A stretch of DNA of 64,000 nucleotides from Herbaspirillum autotrophicum (GCF_001189915.1 NZ_LFLS01000001.1:186001-250000), one strand, 5' to 3'. Shown: positions 9,655 through 18,042, numbered from the stretch's first letter. Notes: generated from the sequence alone by a model not told the origin. Translations and numbers: made by a program.

Positions 9655-10596
9655 ATGAGTCAGCATACAAATTATAAAAGCGTGTCCGAAACACCCGTCG
9701 TGATTGAGGCAGCAGTCACGCCGCTGCGCGCCGGCGTGCCGCTGCAACCAGCGGAACAAACGATTGTGGACGCCAAGGCGTGCCTGGCAGCCGGGGCCTC
9801 GGTTATTCACCATCATCACGATTTCCGGTTGCCACGGGAAGAGGCAACCCAGCAGATCATCCACATCGGGAAATCAATCCTGCAAGATTATCCGTCAGCC
9901 CTGATCTATCCGGACTATATTGCCGGCGGTCCGGCTGACAAGAGCATGGGGCGTCGCTACTCGCCGCATGCATTGTTGCAGCCGATGCATGATGCCGGCG
10001 CGCTGACAATGTTTACCTTCGACCCCGGCCTGACGCTGTTTGCCCGACTCGATGCTGAAGGTTTGCCGTCGGATTCGGTGATGGGCGGTGCCACCTTTGC
10101 CGAAGCGCACGAGATGGTGAAGTTTGCCAATCGTGTCAACGTTCCGGTGGTGGTCGGCGTGTACGAGCCAGGCAATCTGCGCTGGATTTGTGCCTATGCA
10201 CGTGCCGGCAAATTTCCGCCGGGTTCGCTGATCAAGTTTTATTTCGGCGGCGATTATGTAATGGGGCAAGACAAGGTGCCGGGCATCACTTTCGGTCTGC
10301 CGCCGACCAAGGCTTCTCTCGATACCTATCTGTCGTTTCTTGATGGGATTGACATGCCTTGGACTGTCAGTGTGCAAGGCGGGGTGCTGCTGGATACGCC
10401 GTTGGCGCGATATGCGCTGGAGCGCGGTGGTCATCTGCGGGTTGGCGTTGAAGATACCGCCGGCGGCACGGATATGACCAATCCGCAGACAGTGGAAGCT
10501 GCCGTGGCTCTGGCAGCGCAGGTCGGACGGCCGGTAGCGCGTGGCAAGCAGGGGTTGGCAACGCTGATCGAGCAGGGCACTGCAGTTACCGCCTGA
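9655..10596 (+). CDS. BKACE family enzyme (DUF849), copy 2
   Basis: This 313-residue paralogue of the enzyme at 5743-6651 has VIEAAV near residue 17, a HHHHD cluster at 52-56, a central FDPG motif and the C-terminal GGHLRVGVED. The start ATG at 9655 has AAGGAAGG upstream; the open frame extends to 9502 but would overlap operator B. The two copies differ substantially in the central region (this one carries extra residues around YSPHALLQPM), so they may act on different beta-keto acids. It is divergent from the acyl-CoA ligase and convergent with the second MFS gene. Confidence 0.85.
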   Translation: MSQHTNYKSVSETPVVIEAAVTPLRAGVPLQPAEQTIVDAKACLAAGASVIHHHHDFRLPREEATQQIIHIGKSILQDYPSALIYPDYIAGGPADKSMGRRYSPHALLQPMHDAGALTMFTFDPGLTLFARLDAEGLPSDSVMGGATFAEAHEMVKFANRVNVPVVVGVYEPGNLRWICAYARAGKFPPGSLIKFYFGGDYVMGQDKVPGITFGLPPTKASLDTYLSFLDGIDMPWTVSVQGGVLLDTPLARYALERGGHLRVGVEDTAGGTDMTNPQTVEAAVALAAQVGRPVARGKQGLATLIEQGTAVTA

Positions 10597-10605
10597 TTGT
10601 CTTGA

Positions 10606-10642
10606 GCAGGTAACGCATCGCGGTATCGGATGCGTTACCTGC
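10606..10642. terminator. intergenic hairpin between convergent BKACE and MFS genes
   Basis: Perfect 14-bp arms GCAGGTAACGCATC and GATGCGTTACCTGC enclose a 9-base loop. No T tract follows on either strand, so it is either a weak bidirectional terminator or an mRNA 3'-end stabiliser. Confidence 0.5.
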
Positions 10643-10653
10643 ACCGTGCCGTA

Positions 10654-11961
10654 TCAGTTGGTCAAATCTTTCCAGGCACGCGCAGCAAGCCAGAAATGCA
10701 CGGCACCCCATGGGAAGCAGATGCACATCACCGTAATCATCGCGTAGCGCAGCGACTGGTCGCCACCGTAAAAATCACTGAACACTCCCACCATGAATGG
10801 ACCGATGCCGTAACCGAGAAGGTTGGTGCATACCTGCATGCTGGCCGAGACCGTGCCGCGCATATTGGCAGAAGTGATGCCCAGCATTGCCGCGAACGCT
10901 GCGGGAAAGACCACGAATGCAATCATTTGCGTCAGCGACATCATCGCTACCGCGCCGACGCCGCTTCCCACCAGCGCGGCGAGGGCACCCGTCAATGCTG
11001 CCACCAGGCAAACACCCATGCTGATATCCATGCGCCGCCGCGGATTGGTTTTGGCGAAACGATCGCTCATCATGCCCCCCAACACTGAGCCGATGGCGCC
11101 ACAGAAGCCGCTGGCCATGGCAACGGCAAAGCCGGCCTGCTTGATGTCGAAGCCGTGAAAACGCATCATGAATGCCGGCAGCCAGGAACCGATGGTGGCT
11201 ACGCCAGCGGTGGTGAGCGATACGCCGGCAAGCAGATGCAACATCGACTTGTTGCGCACGATGTAGGAAAACACCTGTGGCAGCGACGCTGCAACCCTGG
11301 TTGCCGGTGGCGCACCGGCATTTTCCATGGCGCCGCGTTTCGGCTCGCGCACGGTCAACAGCAAGGTGACGCCAAGCAGCAAGCCGGGAATGCCGGCAAT
11401 CAGCATGGCTGCACGCCATCCATAATGTGCCGCGACAAAGCCGCCGATGACGATGCTCAGCACGGCACCGATGGCGTTGCTCAGGAAAAAGAAGCCGACT
11501 GCGGTGGAACGTTTTTCAGGCGGGAACAGATCCGAAATCATCGACAAACTGGTAGGTGAACCGCCGGCTTCCGACGCGCCGACGCCCATGCGTGCCAGCA
11601 GCAACTGCGTATAGCTTTGGGCAAAGCCGGACAGCGTGGTCATGCCGCTCCAGATCGTGACCAGCACGGCCAGCAGCTTGACGCGGTTGACCCGGTCAAT
11701 CAGCAATCCCAGCGGGATGCCGGCCAAGGCAAACGTGGCGCCGTAGGCGAGACCGGTCAGCACGCCGATCTGGCTGTCGGTCAGATGAAATTCGTGACGT
11801 GCCGGTTCGATGATGATGGCAATCATCATGCGGTCCAGAAAGTGACAGGCATAGATCAGTGTGACGATGGCAAGCGCATACCAGGTCGCGGGCGGTATCT
11901 TTTGTCCGGTTGCCGATGCGGACTCCGTCATGATTGCTGACGTCGGGGGTTTCATCTCCAT
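10654..11961 (-). CDS. MFS transporter (paralogue of 4365-5717)
   Basis: This is a 435-residue, 12-segment major facilitator protein very similar along its length to the carrier at 4365-5717 (shared TGLAYGATFALAGIPLG, the SLS-ISDLFP region and the C-terminal YGGDQSLRYAM). FLDRMM lies in segment 1. The start at 11961 (MEMKPP) follows an AGGAG ribosome binding site; the open frame extends to 12138 but would cross operator site C. The second carrier is paired with the second BKACE, mirroring the first MFS-BKACE pair and hinting at an old module duplication or two related substrates. Confidence 0.85.
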   Translation of the reverse strand: MEMKPPTSAIMTESASATGQKIPPATWYALAIVTLIYACHFLDRMMIAIIIEPARHEFHLTDSQIGVLTGLAYGATFALAGIPLGLLIDRVNRVKLLAVLVTIWSGMTTLSGFAQSYTQLLLARMGVGASEAGGSPTSLSMISDLFPPEKRSTAVGFFFLSNAIGAVLSIVIGGFVAAHYGWRAAMLIAGIPGLLLGVTLLLTVREPKRGAMENAGAPPATRVAASLPQVFSYIVRNKSMLHLLAGVSLTTAGVATIGSWLPAFMMRFHGFDIKQAGFAVAMASGFCGAIGSVLGGMMSDRFAKTNPRRRMDISMGVCLVAALTGALAALVGSGVGAVAMMSLTQMIAFVVFPAAFAAMLGITSANMRGTVSASMQVCTNLLGYGIGPFMVGVFSDFYGGDQSLRYAMITVMCICFPWGAVHFWLAARAWKDLTN

Positions 11962-12023
11962 GTTGCAAGTCTCCTGTTGGGATTGGTGTTGTTGGTCGAG
12001 TGAGTGCAGGTTTTTATTATGCT

Positions 12024-12050
12024 TGATAAATGATATATCATCAGTTATTG
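12024..12050. promoter_or_regulatory. island operator site C
   Basis: The halves GATAAATGATA and TCATCAGTTATTG are in the same register as site A, with one base of the left CTG changed. The centre at 12037 is 76 bases upstream of the MFS start at 11961. Confidence 0.62.
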
Positions 12051-12112
12051 GCTGGTGCAAGGAGTTTTTCGGCCACCGGCGCGGTATCCCGTGCGTGGCA
12101 GGGCCGGTTGCA

Positions 12113-12130
12113 TTGACAATGTGCTGTCGA
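12113..12130. promoter_or_regulatory. candidate MarR operator overlapping the marR promoter
   Basis: TTGACA-N6-TGTCGA is an 18-bp near-palindrome. Its TTGACA also reads as a consensus -35 element, with CATTCT at 12136-12141 as a possible -10 after a 17-base spacer; predicted transcription would begin only a few bases before the ATG at 12150. The same geometry recurs at 13572-13589. Confidence 0.55.
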
Positions 12131-12149
12131 AATGACATTCTGCTGCGCT

Positions 12150-12620
12150 ATGAAAAAGAATTCCCCCACTGCGGCCAGCGGCCTGGTCGAGACCTTTGTC
12201 GATGAGGTAATGCGACTGCGCGGCCGCATCCTGTCTGCCGCGCGCGAAATGAATGAAGAACGCGGCCTGCACAGCCATTCGCAAGGGCTGATTCTGTCCG
12301 CAGTGGTGCGCGCTGCGGAGCCGCCGACGGTGGCGCGCATCGCCCGCAGCCTGGGATTGACACGGCAATCGGTGCAGCGCATCGCCAACGATCTGGATGC
12401 CGGCGGCTTCATCGCCTTCGAAGACAATCCGCACCACAAGCGCGCCAAGCAGTTGGTGCCGACTGCTGCCGGACTCAAGGCGCATGCGGGTAATGCCGGC
12501 GTGCGAGGGGCATGGACCAGCAAGCTGGAGTCAGTGGTTGGTCCGGACGAACTCAAGAGAACGGTAGAGACCTTGCGCAAGATTCGCAGCTATCTGGAAC
12601 ACCCGGACGAGGTCGAATAA
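12150..12620 (+). CDS. MarR family transcriptional regulator
   Basis: This 156-residue protein has a MarR-type winged helix. The recognition region VARIARSLGLTRQSVQRIAN lies at about residues 60-80, followed by a basic wing (NPHHKRAKQLVPT) and terminal dimerisation helices. I prefer the ATG at 12150 (MKKNS) over 12132, because the predicted transcript starts near 12148 and neither ATG has a clear ribosome binding site, so the message may be nearly leaderless. It sits between the second MFS gene and the SDR/ACAD divergent pair, and the matching palindromes at its own promoter and at 13572-13589 suggest autoregulation and local control. The ligand is unknown, perhaps an acyl-CoA as for some MarR regulators. 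Confidence 0.8.
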   Translation: MKKNSPTAASGLVETFVDEVMRLRGRILSAAREMNEERGLHSHSQGLILSAVVRAAEPPTVARIARSLGLTRQSVQRIANDLDAGGFIAFEDNPHHKRAKQLVPTAAGLKAHAGNAGVRGAWTSKLESVVGPDELKRTVETLRKIRSYLEHPDEVE

Positions 12621-12635
12621 TCACGCCGGATTGCG

Positions 12636-13460
12636 TCAGGTCCGGTCCAGATCGAATTTTTGCATGGCCGCCTGCAAGCGTTGCTCGGCGCTGCTGTCAT
12701 CGAGATATTGCAAGCCGCTTATGCCGTTGGGATCGCAGGCACGGCGCAGCGCGCCCTCGATGAACAACTGATCTGCGATGTTGATTGCTGCCTGCGCCGG
12801 CGTAATGGCATGCAGCTTGCCTTGTACCGGCATGGCAGCCGGATGTTGTGCCATCGGCCGATAAGCTTCAAATGCGATGGCGTCCGGCGGCCGGTGTGCG
12901 ATGCTGGTGCGCAGCATGTCGGTATCGATACCGCCCACCGGCACTTCGATGACACGGATGCCGAAGGGTGCCAGCTCCATGCTCAGGCACTCCGAAAATG
13001 CTGCCAGCGCGGCCTTGCTCGCGCGATATGTGGCATAGAACGGCATCAGCATGAAGGCACCAATCGAACCGATGTTGCAAATCACGCCGCCACCGTTGAT
13101 GCGCAACACGGGAATGGCTCGACGCGTCAATTCGGCCAGCCCGAAGAAATTGGTTTGGAAAGTCTTCAGCCATTCTTCTGTCGCGGTTTCCTCTGCTGGC
13201 AAATAAGGACCCCGATAGCCTGCATTGTTGATCAATACCAGCAAGTCCGATGGCGGCCGATAATCAGCCAGCGCCGCTACATCCATCTGCTGCAGTTCAA
13301 TGCTGCCGGCAAGACCCTCGACATCTCGCAACAGACCTTCGGCATTTGCCGGATTCCTGACCCCGGCAATCACATGAAACCCGCGTCGGGCCATTTCGCG
13401 CGCCAGCCCAGCGCCTAATCCGCGACTTGCTCCGGTTATCAGTACCCTGCCTGTTTTCAT
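12636..13460 (-). CDS. short-chain dehydrogenase/reductase
   Basis: This is a 274-residue SDR with TGASRGLG near residue 9, NNAG near 78 and the catalytic YRASK near 145. The C-terminal 70 residues extend beyond the minimal fold and lack the usual VDGG ending. A GGAGGTGA ribosome binding site precedes the ATG at 13460. It converges tightly with marR, with only 15 bases between the stops, and is divergent from the acyl-CoA dehydrogenase. The substrate is unknown; a hydroxyacyl or ketone intermediate of the island pathway is likely. Confidence 0.82.
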   Translation of the reverse strand: MKTGRVLITGASRGLGAGLAREMARRGFHVIAGVRNPANAEGLLRDVEGLAGSIELQQMDVAALADYRPPSDLLVLINNAGYRGPYLPAEETATEEWLKTFQTNFFGLAELTRRAIPVLRINGGGVICNIGSIGAFMLMPFYATYRASKAALAAFSECLSMELAPFGIRVIEVPVGGIDTDMLRTSIAHRPPDAIAFEAYRPMAQHPAAMPVQGKLHAITPAQAAINIADQLFIEGALRRACDPNGISGLQYLDDSSAEQRLQAAMQKFDLDRT

Positions 13461-13571
13461 GATGTCACCTCCGTCAAATGGATGTCTCGGTTGTCGTTCT
13501 GGTTGTCATTGCGGGCAGCGATATGTGGCTTGGCGGGCAACAGGAATCGGTGCATTTTGATTATTCCTTAA

Positions 13572-13608
13572 TTGACAGCAAACTGTCAAACTGTCATATT
13601 GCTGTCAA
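13572..13608. promoter_or_regulatory. composite palindromic operator, SDR/ACAD divergent promoter
   Basis: TTGACAG-N4-CTGTCAA (13572-13589) is a perfect 7-bp-arm palindrome. It is nested in a longer inverted repeat, TTGACAGCAA at 13572-13581 and TTGCTGTCAA at 13599-13608, with a direct repeat ACTGTCAA/ACTGTCAT at 13582-13597. It matches the TTGACA-N6-TGTCRA pattern over the marR promoter, not the TAACTG-type island operator. Confidence 0.7.
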
Positions 13609-13675
13609 AGTGATTCGCCGCAATCCGATGCGACGCACCAGAAATATTCAGACAACTGACAGAGGAGATAGCGAC

Positions 13676-14959
13676 ATGTGGGATTTTTCGACCGACCCGG
13701 AATTTCAAAAGAAGCTCGACTGGATGGCGCAATTCGTGCGCGAAGAATGTGAACCGCTGGATCGCCTGTTCCCCGGCATGGGGGCGCCGTACGACATGGA
13801 AAATGTCAAGGCCAGGGCGATTGCCCGGCCATTGATGGAGCAGGTCAAGCGACAGGGATTGTGGGCTTGTCACCTGGGACCGGAACTGGGCGGCCAAGGT
13901 TTCGGGCAGGTCAAGCTGGGATTGATGAACGAGATATTGGGCCGGGCGCAATGGGCGCCGACCATCTTCGGTACTGCCGCGCCGGATACCGGCAACGCCG
14001 AGATTCTCGCCATGTTTGGCACCGAAGAACAGCAGCGCCGTTATCTGCAACCGCTGCTGGACGGTGAAATCGTGTCTTGCTATTCGATGACCGAACCCCA
14101 AGGCGGCGCCGATCCCGGAGTATTCGCATGCCGCGCGGAACGCAGTGGCGATGGTTGGGTCATCAATGGCGAGAAGTGGTTTTCGTCCAACGCCCGGTAT
14201 GCTGAATTCCTGATCGTGATGTGTGTTACCGACAGTGACGTGCCGGTCTATCAGGGGACGTCGATGTTCCTGGTGCCGAAGGAAACGCCGGGCATCAACA
14301 TTCTGCGCAACTCGGGTGTTCACGGTGAGGTTGAAGATGGTGCCGCCCACGCTTACATCCGCTATGAGAATGTACGGGTGCCGGCGGATGCCTTGCTTGG
14401 CACCGAAGGCCAGGGTTTTGCGGTAGCACAGGCGCGTCTGGGTGGTGGCAGGGTGCATCATGCGATGCGCACGGTGGGCCAGTGTCAGATGGCGCTGGAG
14501 ATGATGTGCGAGCGCGCCGTCAGCCGGCACACCAAAGGCAGTCTGCTGGGGGAAAAGCAAATTGTGCAAGCCTATCTTGCTGACTCATGGATCGAGTTGC
14601 AGCAATTCCGTCTGCAGGTGTTGCACGCCGCCTGGCTGATCGATCAGGGGCATGATTACAAATCGAATCAGCTCGCCATCGCCGGCATCAAGGTCGCGGC
14701 GGCCAAGGTGTTTCACGATATTGTCCAGCGCGCGGTGCAGATGCATGGATCACTTGGATTGTCTGATGAGATGCCGCTCGGACATATGTGGATCTATGCA
14801 ATGATGATGGGAATCATGGATGGTCCGACCGAAGTGCACAAGATGACGATTGCCAAAAATCTGTTGAAGAAGGCGGTGCCGGCAGAGGGCTTGTTCCCGT
14901 CGGCGCATCTGATCGGACGTACCGAGGCGGCACGCCTCAAGTATGCCGGCCGGTATTGA
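13676..14959 (+). CDS. acyl-CoA dehydrogenase, ACAD10/11-like
   Basis: This 427-residue protein has the complete acyl-CoA dehydrogenase fold: an N-terminal helical domain, the substrate/FAD loop YSMTEPQGGADPG near residue 140, the middle beta domain with GWVINGEKWFSS, and a C-terminal helical domain with MHGSLGLSDEMPLG and GPTEVHKM. The LGGGRVHHAMRT segment resembles the ACAD10/11 subgroup. The ATG at 13676 has AGAGGAGA upstream; the open frame to 13478 would traverse the operator. A phosphotransferase follows 24 bases later, reproducing as two genes the kinase-plus-ACAD fusion of animal ACAD10/11 and the LvaA/LvaC pair of levulinate catabolism. It may therefore eliminate phosphate from a 4-phosphoacyl-CoA instead of, or besides, plain desaturation. 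Confidence 0.82.
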   Translation: MWDFSTDPEFQKKLDWMAQFVREECEPLDRLFPGMGAPYDMENVKARAIARPLMEQVKRQGLWACHLGPELGGQGFGQVKLGLMNEILGRAQWAPTIFGTAAPDTGNAEILAMFGTEEQQRRYLQPLLDGEIVSCYSMTEPQGGADPGVFACRAERSGDGWVINGEKWFSSNARYAEFLIVMCVTDSDVPVYQGTSMFLVPKETPGINILRNSGVHGEVEDGAAHAYIRYENVRVPADALLGTEGQGFAVAQARLGGGRVHHAMRTVGQCQMALEMMCERAVSRHTKGSLLGEKQIVQAYLADSWIELQQFRLQVLHAAWLIDQGHDYKSNQLAIAGIKVAAAKVFHDIVQRAVQMHGSLGLSDEMPLGHMWIYAMMMGIMDGPTEVHKMTIAKNLLKKAVPAEGLFPSAHLIGRTEAARLKYAGRY

Positions 14960-14983
14960 ACCGGCGAACGGAAGGAGACCGGC

Positions 14984-16039
14984 ATGGAAACGACACTTTC
15001 GGATTTTGATGGCTTGCTCGACTGGGACGCGCTGCAACAATGGATGGCGTCGCAAGATCTTCCTGGACACGGCGCGGTCACGGCGGTCGAACGCCTGACC
15101 GGCGGCTCCCAAAACAATCTGTTCCTGTTGACCCGGGGTGACGCGCGCATGGTATTGCGCCGCCCGCCGCAGCATTTGCGCGCCAACAGCAACGACACCA
15201 TGTTGCGTGAAGCGCGGGTCTTGCGTGCATTGCGCAACAGTGCGGTACCGCATCCGGCGTTGCTGGCGGCGTGCGCCGATACCGATGTCATCGGCGCCGC
15301 GTTCTATCTGATGGCGCCGCTGGAAGGATTCACGCCCATGAAAAATTTGCCGCAGGCTTATGTGGAACAGCCGGCATGGCGACGTCAGATGGGGGAGGAA
15401 TTCGTCAAAGCCGCTGCGGCGCTGGGCAATGTGGATCATGTCGCCGCCGGGCTGGCAGATTTCGGCAAGCCGGATCAATGGCTCGAACGGCAGGTATCGC
15501 GCTGGCGTACCCAGTTGGAAGGCTATCGCGAGATGCCCGGTTATCCGGGTGCGGCGTTGCCGTTTGTCGATGAAGTCGGCACCTGGCTGGAGCGCCATCG
15601 TCCTGCCGCTTGCCAGATCGGTATCATTCACGGCGATTTTCAATTCGCCAATGTCATGTTTTCTCATCAGCAGCCAGTATTGACGGGGCTGGTTGACTGG
15701 GAGTTATCGACCTTGGGTGATCCGCTGCTGGATCTGGGGTGGCTGCTGACCAGCTGGACCGAACCAGGTGATCCGGAGGTCGGCGGGCGTGTCCCGGCGG
15801 TAGCGCCGTGGGCAGACTTCATGACGCGCGATGAACTGGTGACGTTATATGGCGAGCGCAGCGGTCGTGACATGAGCGTGATGCCATGGTACTTCGTGCT
15901 GGCCTGTTTCAAGCTGGCGTGTTTGCTTGAAGGCAGTTACGCCAGAGCATGCGCCGGCAAGGCCTCAGTTGACATGGGCAATTTTCTGCATCGTTATGCG
16001 TTGTGGCTCATGGCCAAGGCCAGGCAACTGGCCGGGTAA
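14984..16039 (+). CDS. APH-family phosphotransferase, ACAD10/11 kinase-like / LvaA-like
   Basis: This is a 351-residue aminoglycoside-phosphotransferase-fold kinase. It has the nucleotide-binding loop LTGGSQNN near residue 39, the catalytic loop HGDFQFAN with Asp218 and Asn223, and the metal-binding DWE at 238-240. A GGAAGGAGA ribosome binding site precedes the ATG. Relatives next to acyl-CoA dehydrogenases (LvaA in Pseudomonas levulinate catabolism, and the kinase domains of ACAD10/11) phosphorylate 4-hydroxyacyl-CoA so that the oxygen can be eliminated. No small LvaB-like partner is evident here. Antibiotic resistance is unlikely given the operon. Hydroxyacyl-CoA phosphorylation is a family-based inference. 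Confidence 0.8.
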   Translation: METTLSDFDGLLDWDALQQWMASQDLPGHGAVTAVERLTGGSQNNLFLLTRGDARMVLRRPPQHLRANSNDTMLREARVLRALRNSAVPHPALLAACADTDVIGAAFYLMAPLEGFTPMKNLPQAYVEQPAWRRQMGEEFVKAAAALGNVDHVAAGLADFGKPDQWLERQVSRWRTQLEGYREMPGYPGAALPFVDEVGTWLERHRPAACQIGIIHGDFQFANVMFSHQQPVLTGLVDWELSTLGDPLLDLGWLLTSWTEPGDPEVGGRVPAVAPWADFMTRDELVTLYGERSGRDMSVMPWYFVLACFKLACLLEGSYARACAGKASVDMGNFLHRYALWLMAKARQLAG

Positions 16040-16049
16040 GTGATCGGAC

Positions 16050-16075
16050 GCGCCGCCGGTTTGCGCCGGCGGCGC
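16050..16075. terminator. GC-rich hairpin between convergent kinase and SDR genes
   Basis: Perfect 10-bp arms GCGCCGCCGG and CCGGCGGCGC enclose a 6-base loop just after the kinase stop. No T tract follows, so termination strength is uncertain. Confidence 0.45.
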
Positions 16076-16112
16076 GGTCCGTGTTCACTGGTGAATGGTT
16101 ATTCGTGAATGT

Positions 16113-16937
16113 TCACTCATGATACAAAGTCCAGCCGCCATCGGCTGGCGAGCGATTCCAGCCGGAGGAGGCAATCGTGCCGCCGTCGACCGGGATCGTC
16201 ACGCCGGTCAGATAAGATGCCATGCCGGAGGCCAGAAATACCACGACGTTGGCAAACTCCTCGACTTCGCCGACCCGGCCCAGCGGTATGTAGCGATCAC
16301 GCGCCATGTTTTCGCCTTCGCTGGCAATGGCGACGATGCCTTTGAGGCCGTGGGTCGGAATCATGTCGGGCGCCACGGCATGGACCTGGATGCCGTAGCC
16401 TGACAACTCAAGCGCCATGCTGCGCGTAAAACTGATCATGCCCGCCTTGCATGCGGCATACACGGCATAACCCGGCGCGCCGCGCATGCCCTCGCTGCTG
16501 GCGACATTGATGATGGCGCCACCGCGATCACCGGCGATCATGACTCTGGTTGCTGCCTGAGTGGCCGCCAGCATGCTGACCAGATTCATGTCGATGTGCT
16601 TGCGCCAGCTGCGTTCATTCTGGTCCATGAAGTTGTTCTGGCGCACACCGCCGGCATTGTTGACCAGAATATCGAGGCGGCCGAATTGTTCTGCGGTGGC
16701 AGCCACGGCGCTCTCTATCTGGGCCGTGTCCATGACGTTGGTGGCAATGAACTGCGCGCGCCGGCCCAACTCGCGTACCGCGTGCGCGACCCGGTTGCCG
16801 TTGTCGGCATCGATATCGGCGATCACGATGTCGGCGCCGAAGCGCGCCAGTTGCATCGCGGTTGCTTCGCCCAGGCCATTGGCGCCAGCGGTAATGAAGG
16901 CGACTTTGTCATCGAGTCGCAGGTCGTGGCGGGTCAT
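16113..16937 (-). CDS. short-chain dehydrogenase/reductase
   Basis: This is a 274-residue classical SDR: AGANGLG cofactor loop near residue 17, NNAG near 93, catalytic YAACK near 158, and VDGG near the C-terminus followed by a 20-residue tail. The start ATG overlaps the stop of the upstream alpha/beta hydrolase by four bases (ATGA), so the two are translationally coupled in one transcript from the promoter near 17.9 kb. It probably oxidises the hydroxy product released or processed by that hydrolase; the substrate is unknown. Confidence 0.84.
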   Translation of the reverse strand: MTRHDLRLDDKVAFITAGANGLGEATAMQLARFGADIVIADIDADNGNRVAHAVRELGRRAQFIATNVMDTAQIESAVAATAEQFGRLDILVNNAGGVRQNNFMDQNERSWRKHIDMNLVSMLAATQAATRVMIAGDRGGAIINVASSEGMRGAPGYAVYAACKAGMISFTRSMALELSGYGIQVHAVAPDMIPTHGLKGIVAIASEGENMARDRYIPLGRVGEVEEFANVVVFLASGMASYLTGVTIPVDGGTIASSGWNRSPADGGWTLYHE

Positions 16938-17857
16938 TGCAGGTGGTCTCCGGATGTTGGGTGATGAATGGCGATCTTGTCCTGTGCCAAGAGGGTGCGT
17001 AACGCTGTCACCAGCGACAGTGGCTGGTCAAGCATCAGGTGATGATGGCTGTCCGGGACCTCGATCGGTTGTCCGGCATTGGGCAGCAGCGCCACGATCC
17101 GTTCGGCGGTTTGCCGGTCGACGACCTTGCTGTGTTCGCCGTAAATGAAGTCGGTGCGTACCGGTATGCGCGGCAGCAAGTCTTCTGCCGGTATTTCCAG
17201 ACTGCCATTGGCCGGAATGGCAGGGTCGAATTTCCAGATCCAGCCACCGTCCACCGGGCGCAGGGAATGCCGCGCCACGTGATCATGCAATGCGGCCAGC
17301 GGCGATGGCTGTGCGGGCATCAGGCGAAAGCGCGCGCAGGCGGTCTGCAAGTCCGGGTAGACACGCAAGGCGTTGTTGCCAGGCAGCGGCGGACGGGTGC
17401 CATCGCGGAAATACAAGAAGCTGTCGATCACGATAAGCCGCGCGAACAGTTCCGGGCGGTCATGACAGGCGCGCAGCAGACGCGATCCGCCATAGCTGTG
17501 AGCGATGCCGGTCACCGGACCGGCATCAAGCGCATCAAGCAATCCGGTTATTTCCCGGGCGTAGAGAGCGGGCGAATAACTGGCGCGATGCTGACTTTCA
17601 CCCATGCCGGAAAAATCCATCGTGACGATGCGATAGCTTTCCATGAAGTAGGGCAGGACCGCATCCCACCAATGTGCGTGGGCCCGGAATCCATGCACGA
17701 ACAGCAGCAACGGACGCTGTGCAAATTGCATGTTCCAGCAGGTGTAGTGAATATCGGCGCCTTCGATCGCAACCACATGGGAAGTGCCACCGCCGATGCT
17801 GTCGGTAATCGTGGCGAAGGAGGTGGCCAAGGATGAGAGGTGAGGTTGCTGCGACAT
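16934..17857 (-). CDS. alpha/beta hydrolase
   Basis: This 307-residue alpha/beta hydrolase has the oxyanion segment VHGFRAHAHWW, the nucleophile elbow AHSYGG and a C-terminal SHHHLML that supplies the catalytic His. I chose the start at 17857 (MSQQPH), with a GGAG 10 bases upstream, over the open frame to 17935, which would lie against operator site E. It is the first gene of a two-gene operon with the SDR at 16113-16937. Possible roles are esterase, thioesterase, lactonase or C-C hydrolase; the sequence does not decide. Confidence 0.8.
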   Translation of the reverse strand: MSQQPHLSSLATSFATITDSIGGGTSHVVAIEGADIHYTCWNMQFAQRPLLLFVHGFRAHAHWWDAVLPYFMESYRIVTMDFSGMGESQHRASYSPALYAREITGLLDALDAGPVTGIAHSYGGSRLLRACHDRPELFARLIVIDSFLYFRDGTRPPLPGNNALRVYPDLQTACARFRLMPAQPSPLAALHDHVARHSLRPVDGGWIWKFDPAIPANGSLEIPAEDLLPRIPVRTDFIYGEHSKVVDRQTAERIVALLPNAGQPIEVPDSHHHLMLDQPLSLVTALRTLLAQDKIAIHHPTSGDHLQ

Positions 17858-17931
17858 CGTGGTTGCTCCAGATGAAGGATTTCTGTCTCTGCCTGATGGT
17901 GACAAGGCAGAGTTGATAGCGATCAAGAATA

Positions 17932-17958
17932 TCATAAATGACTAATTGTTAGTTATTG
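17932..17958. promoter_or_regulatory. island operator site E
   Basis: The halves CATAAATGACT and TGTTAGTTATTG are in the common register, centred at 17945, 88 bases upstream of the hydrolase start. It is 84 bases (about eight helical turns) from site F. Confidence 0.6.
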
Positions 17959-18015
17959 GTCTGCGTCATTGAGTGGGCAGGCAATTATCCAAAACATCGC
18001 ATGAAACAATATCTC

Positions 18016-18042
18016 TGTTAGCTGATAAACTATCAGTTAAAG
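18016..18042. promoter_or_regulatory. island operator site F, upstream of folE
   Basis: TTAGCTGATA-AAC-TATCAGTTAA has 10-bp arms with one mismatch. The centre at 18029 is 48 bases upstream of the folE start, close enough to overlap its promoter. It is among the best copies and ties folE to the island regulon. Confidence 0.75.
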
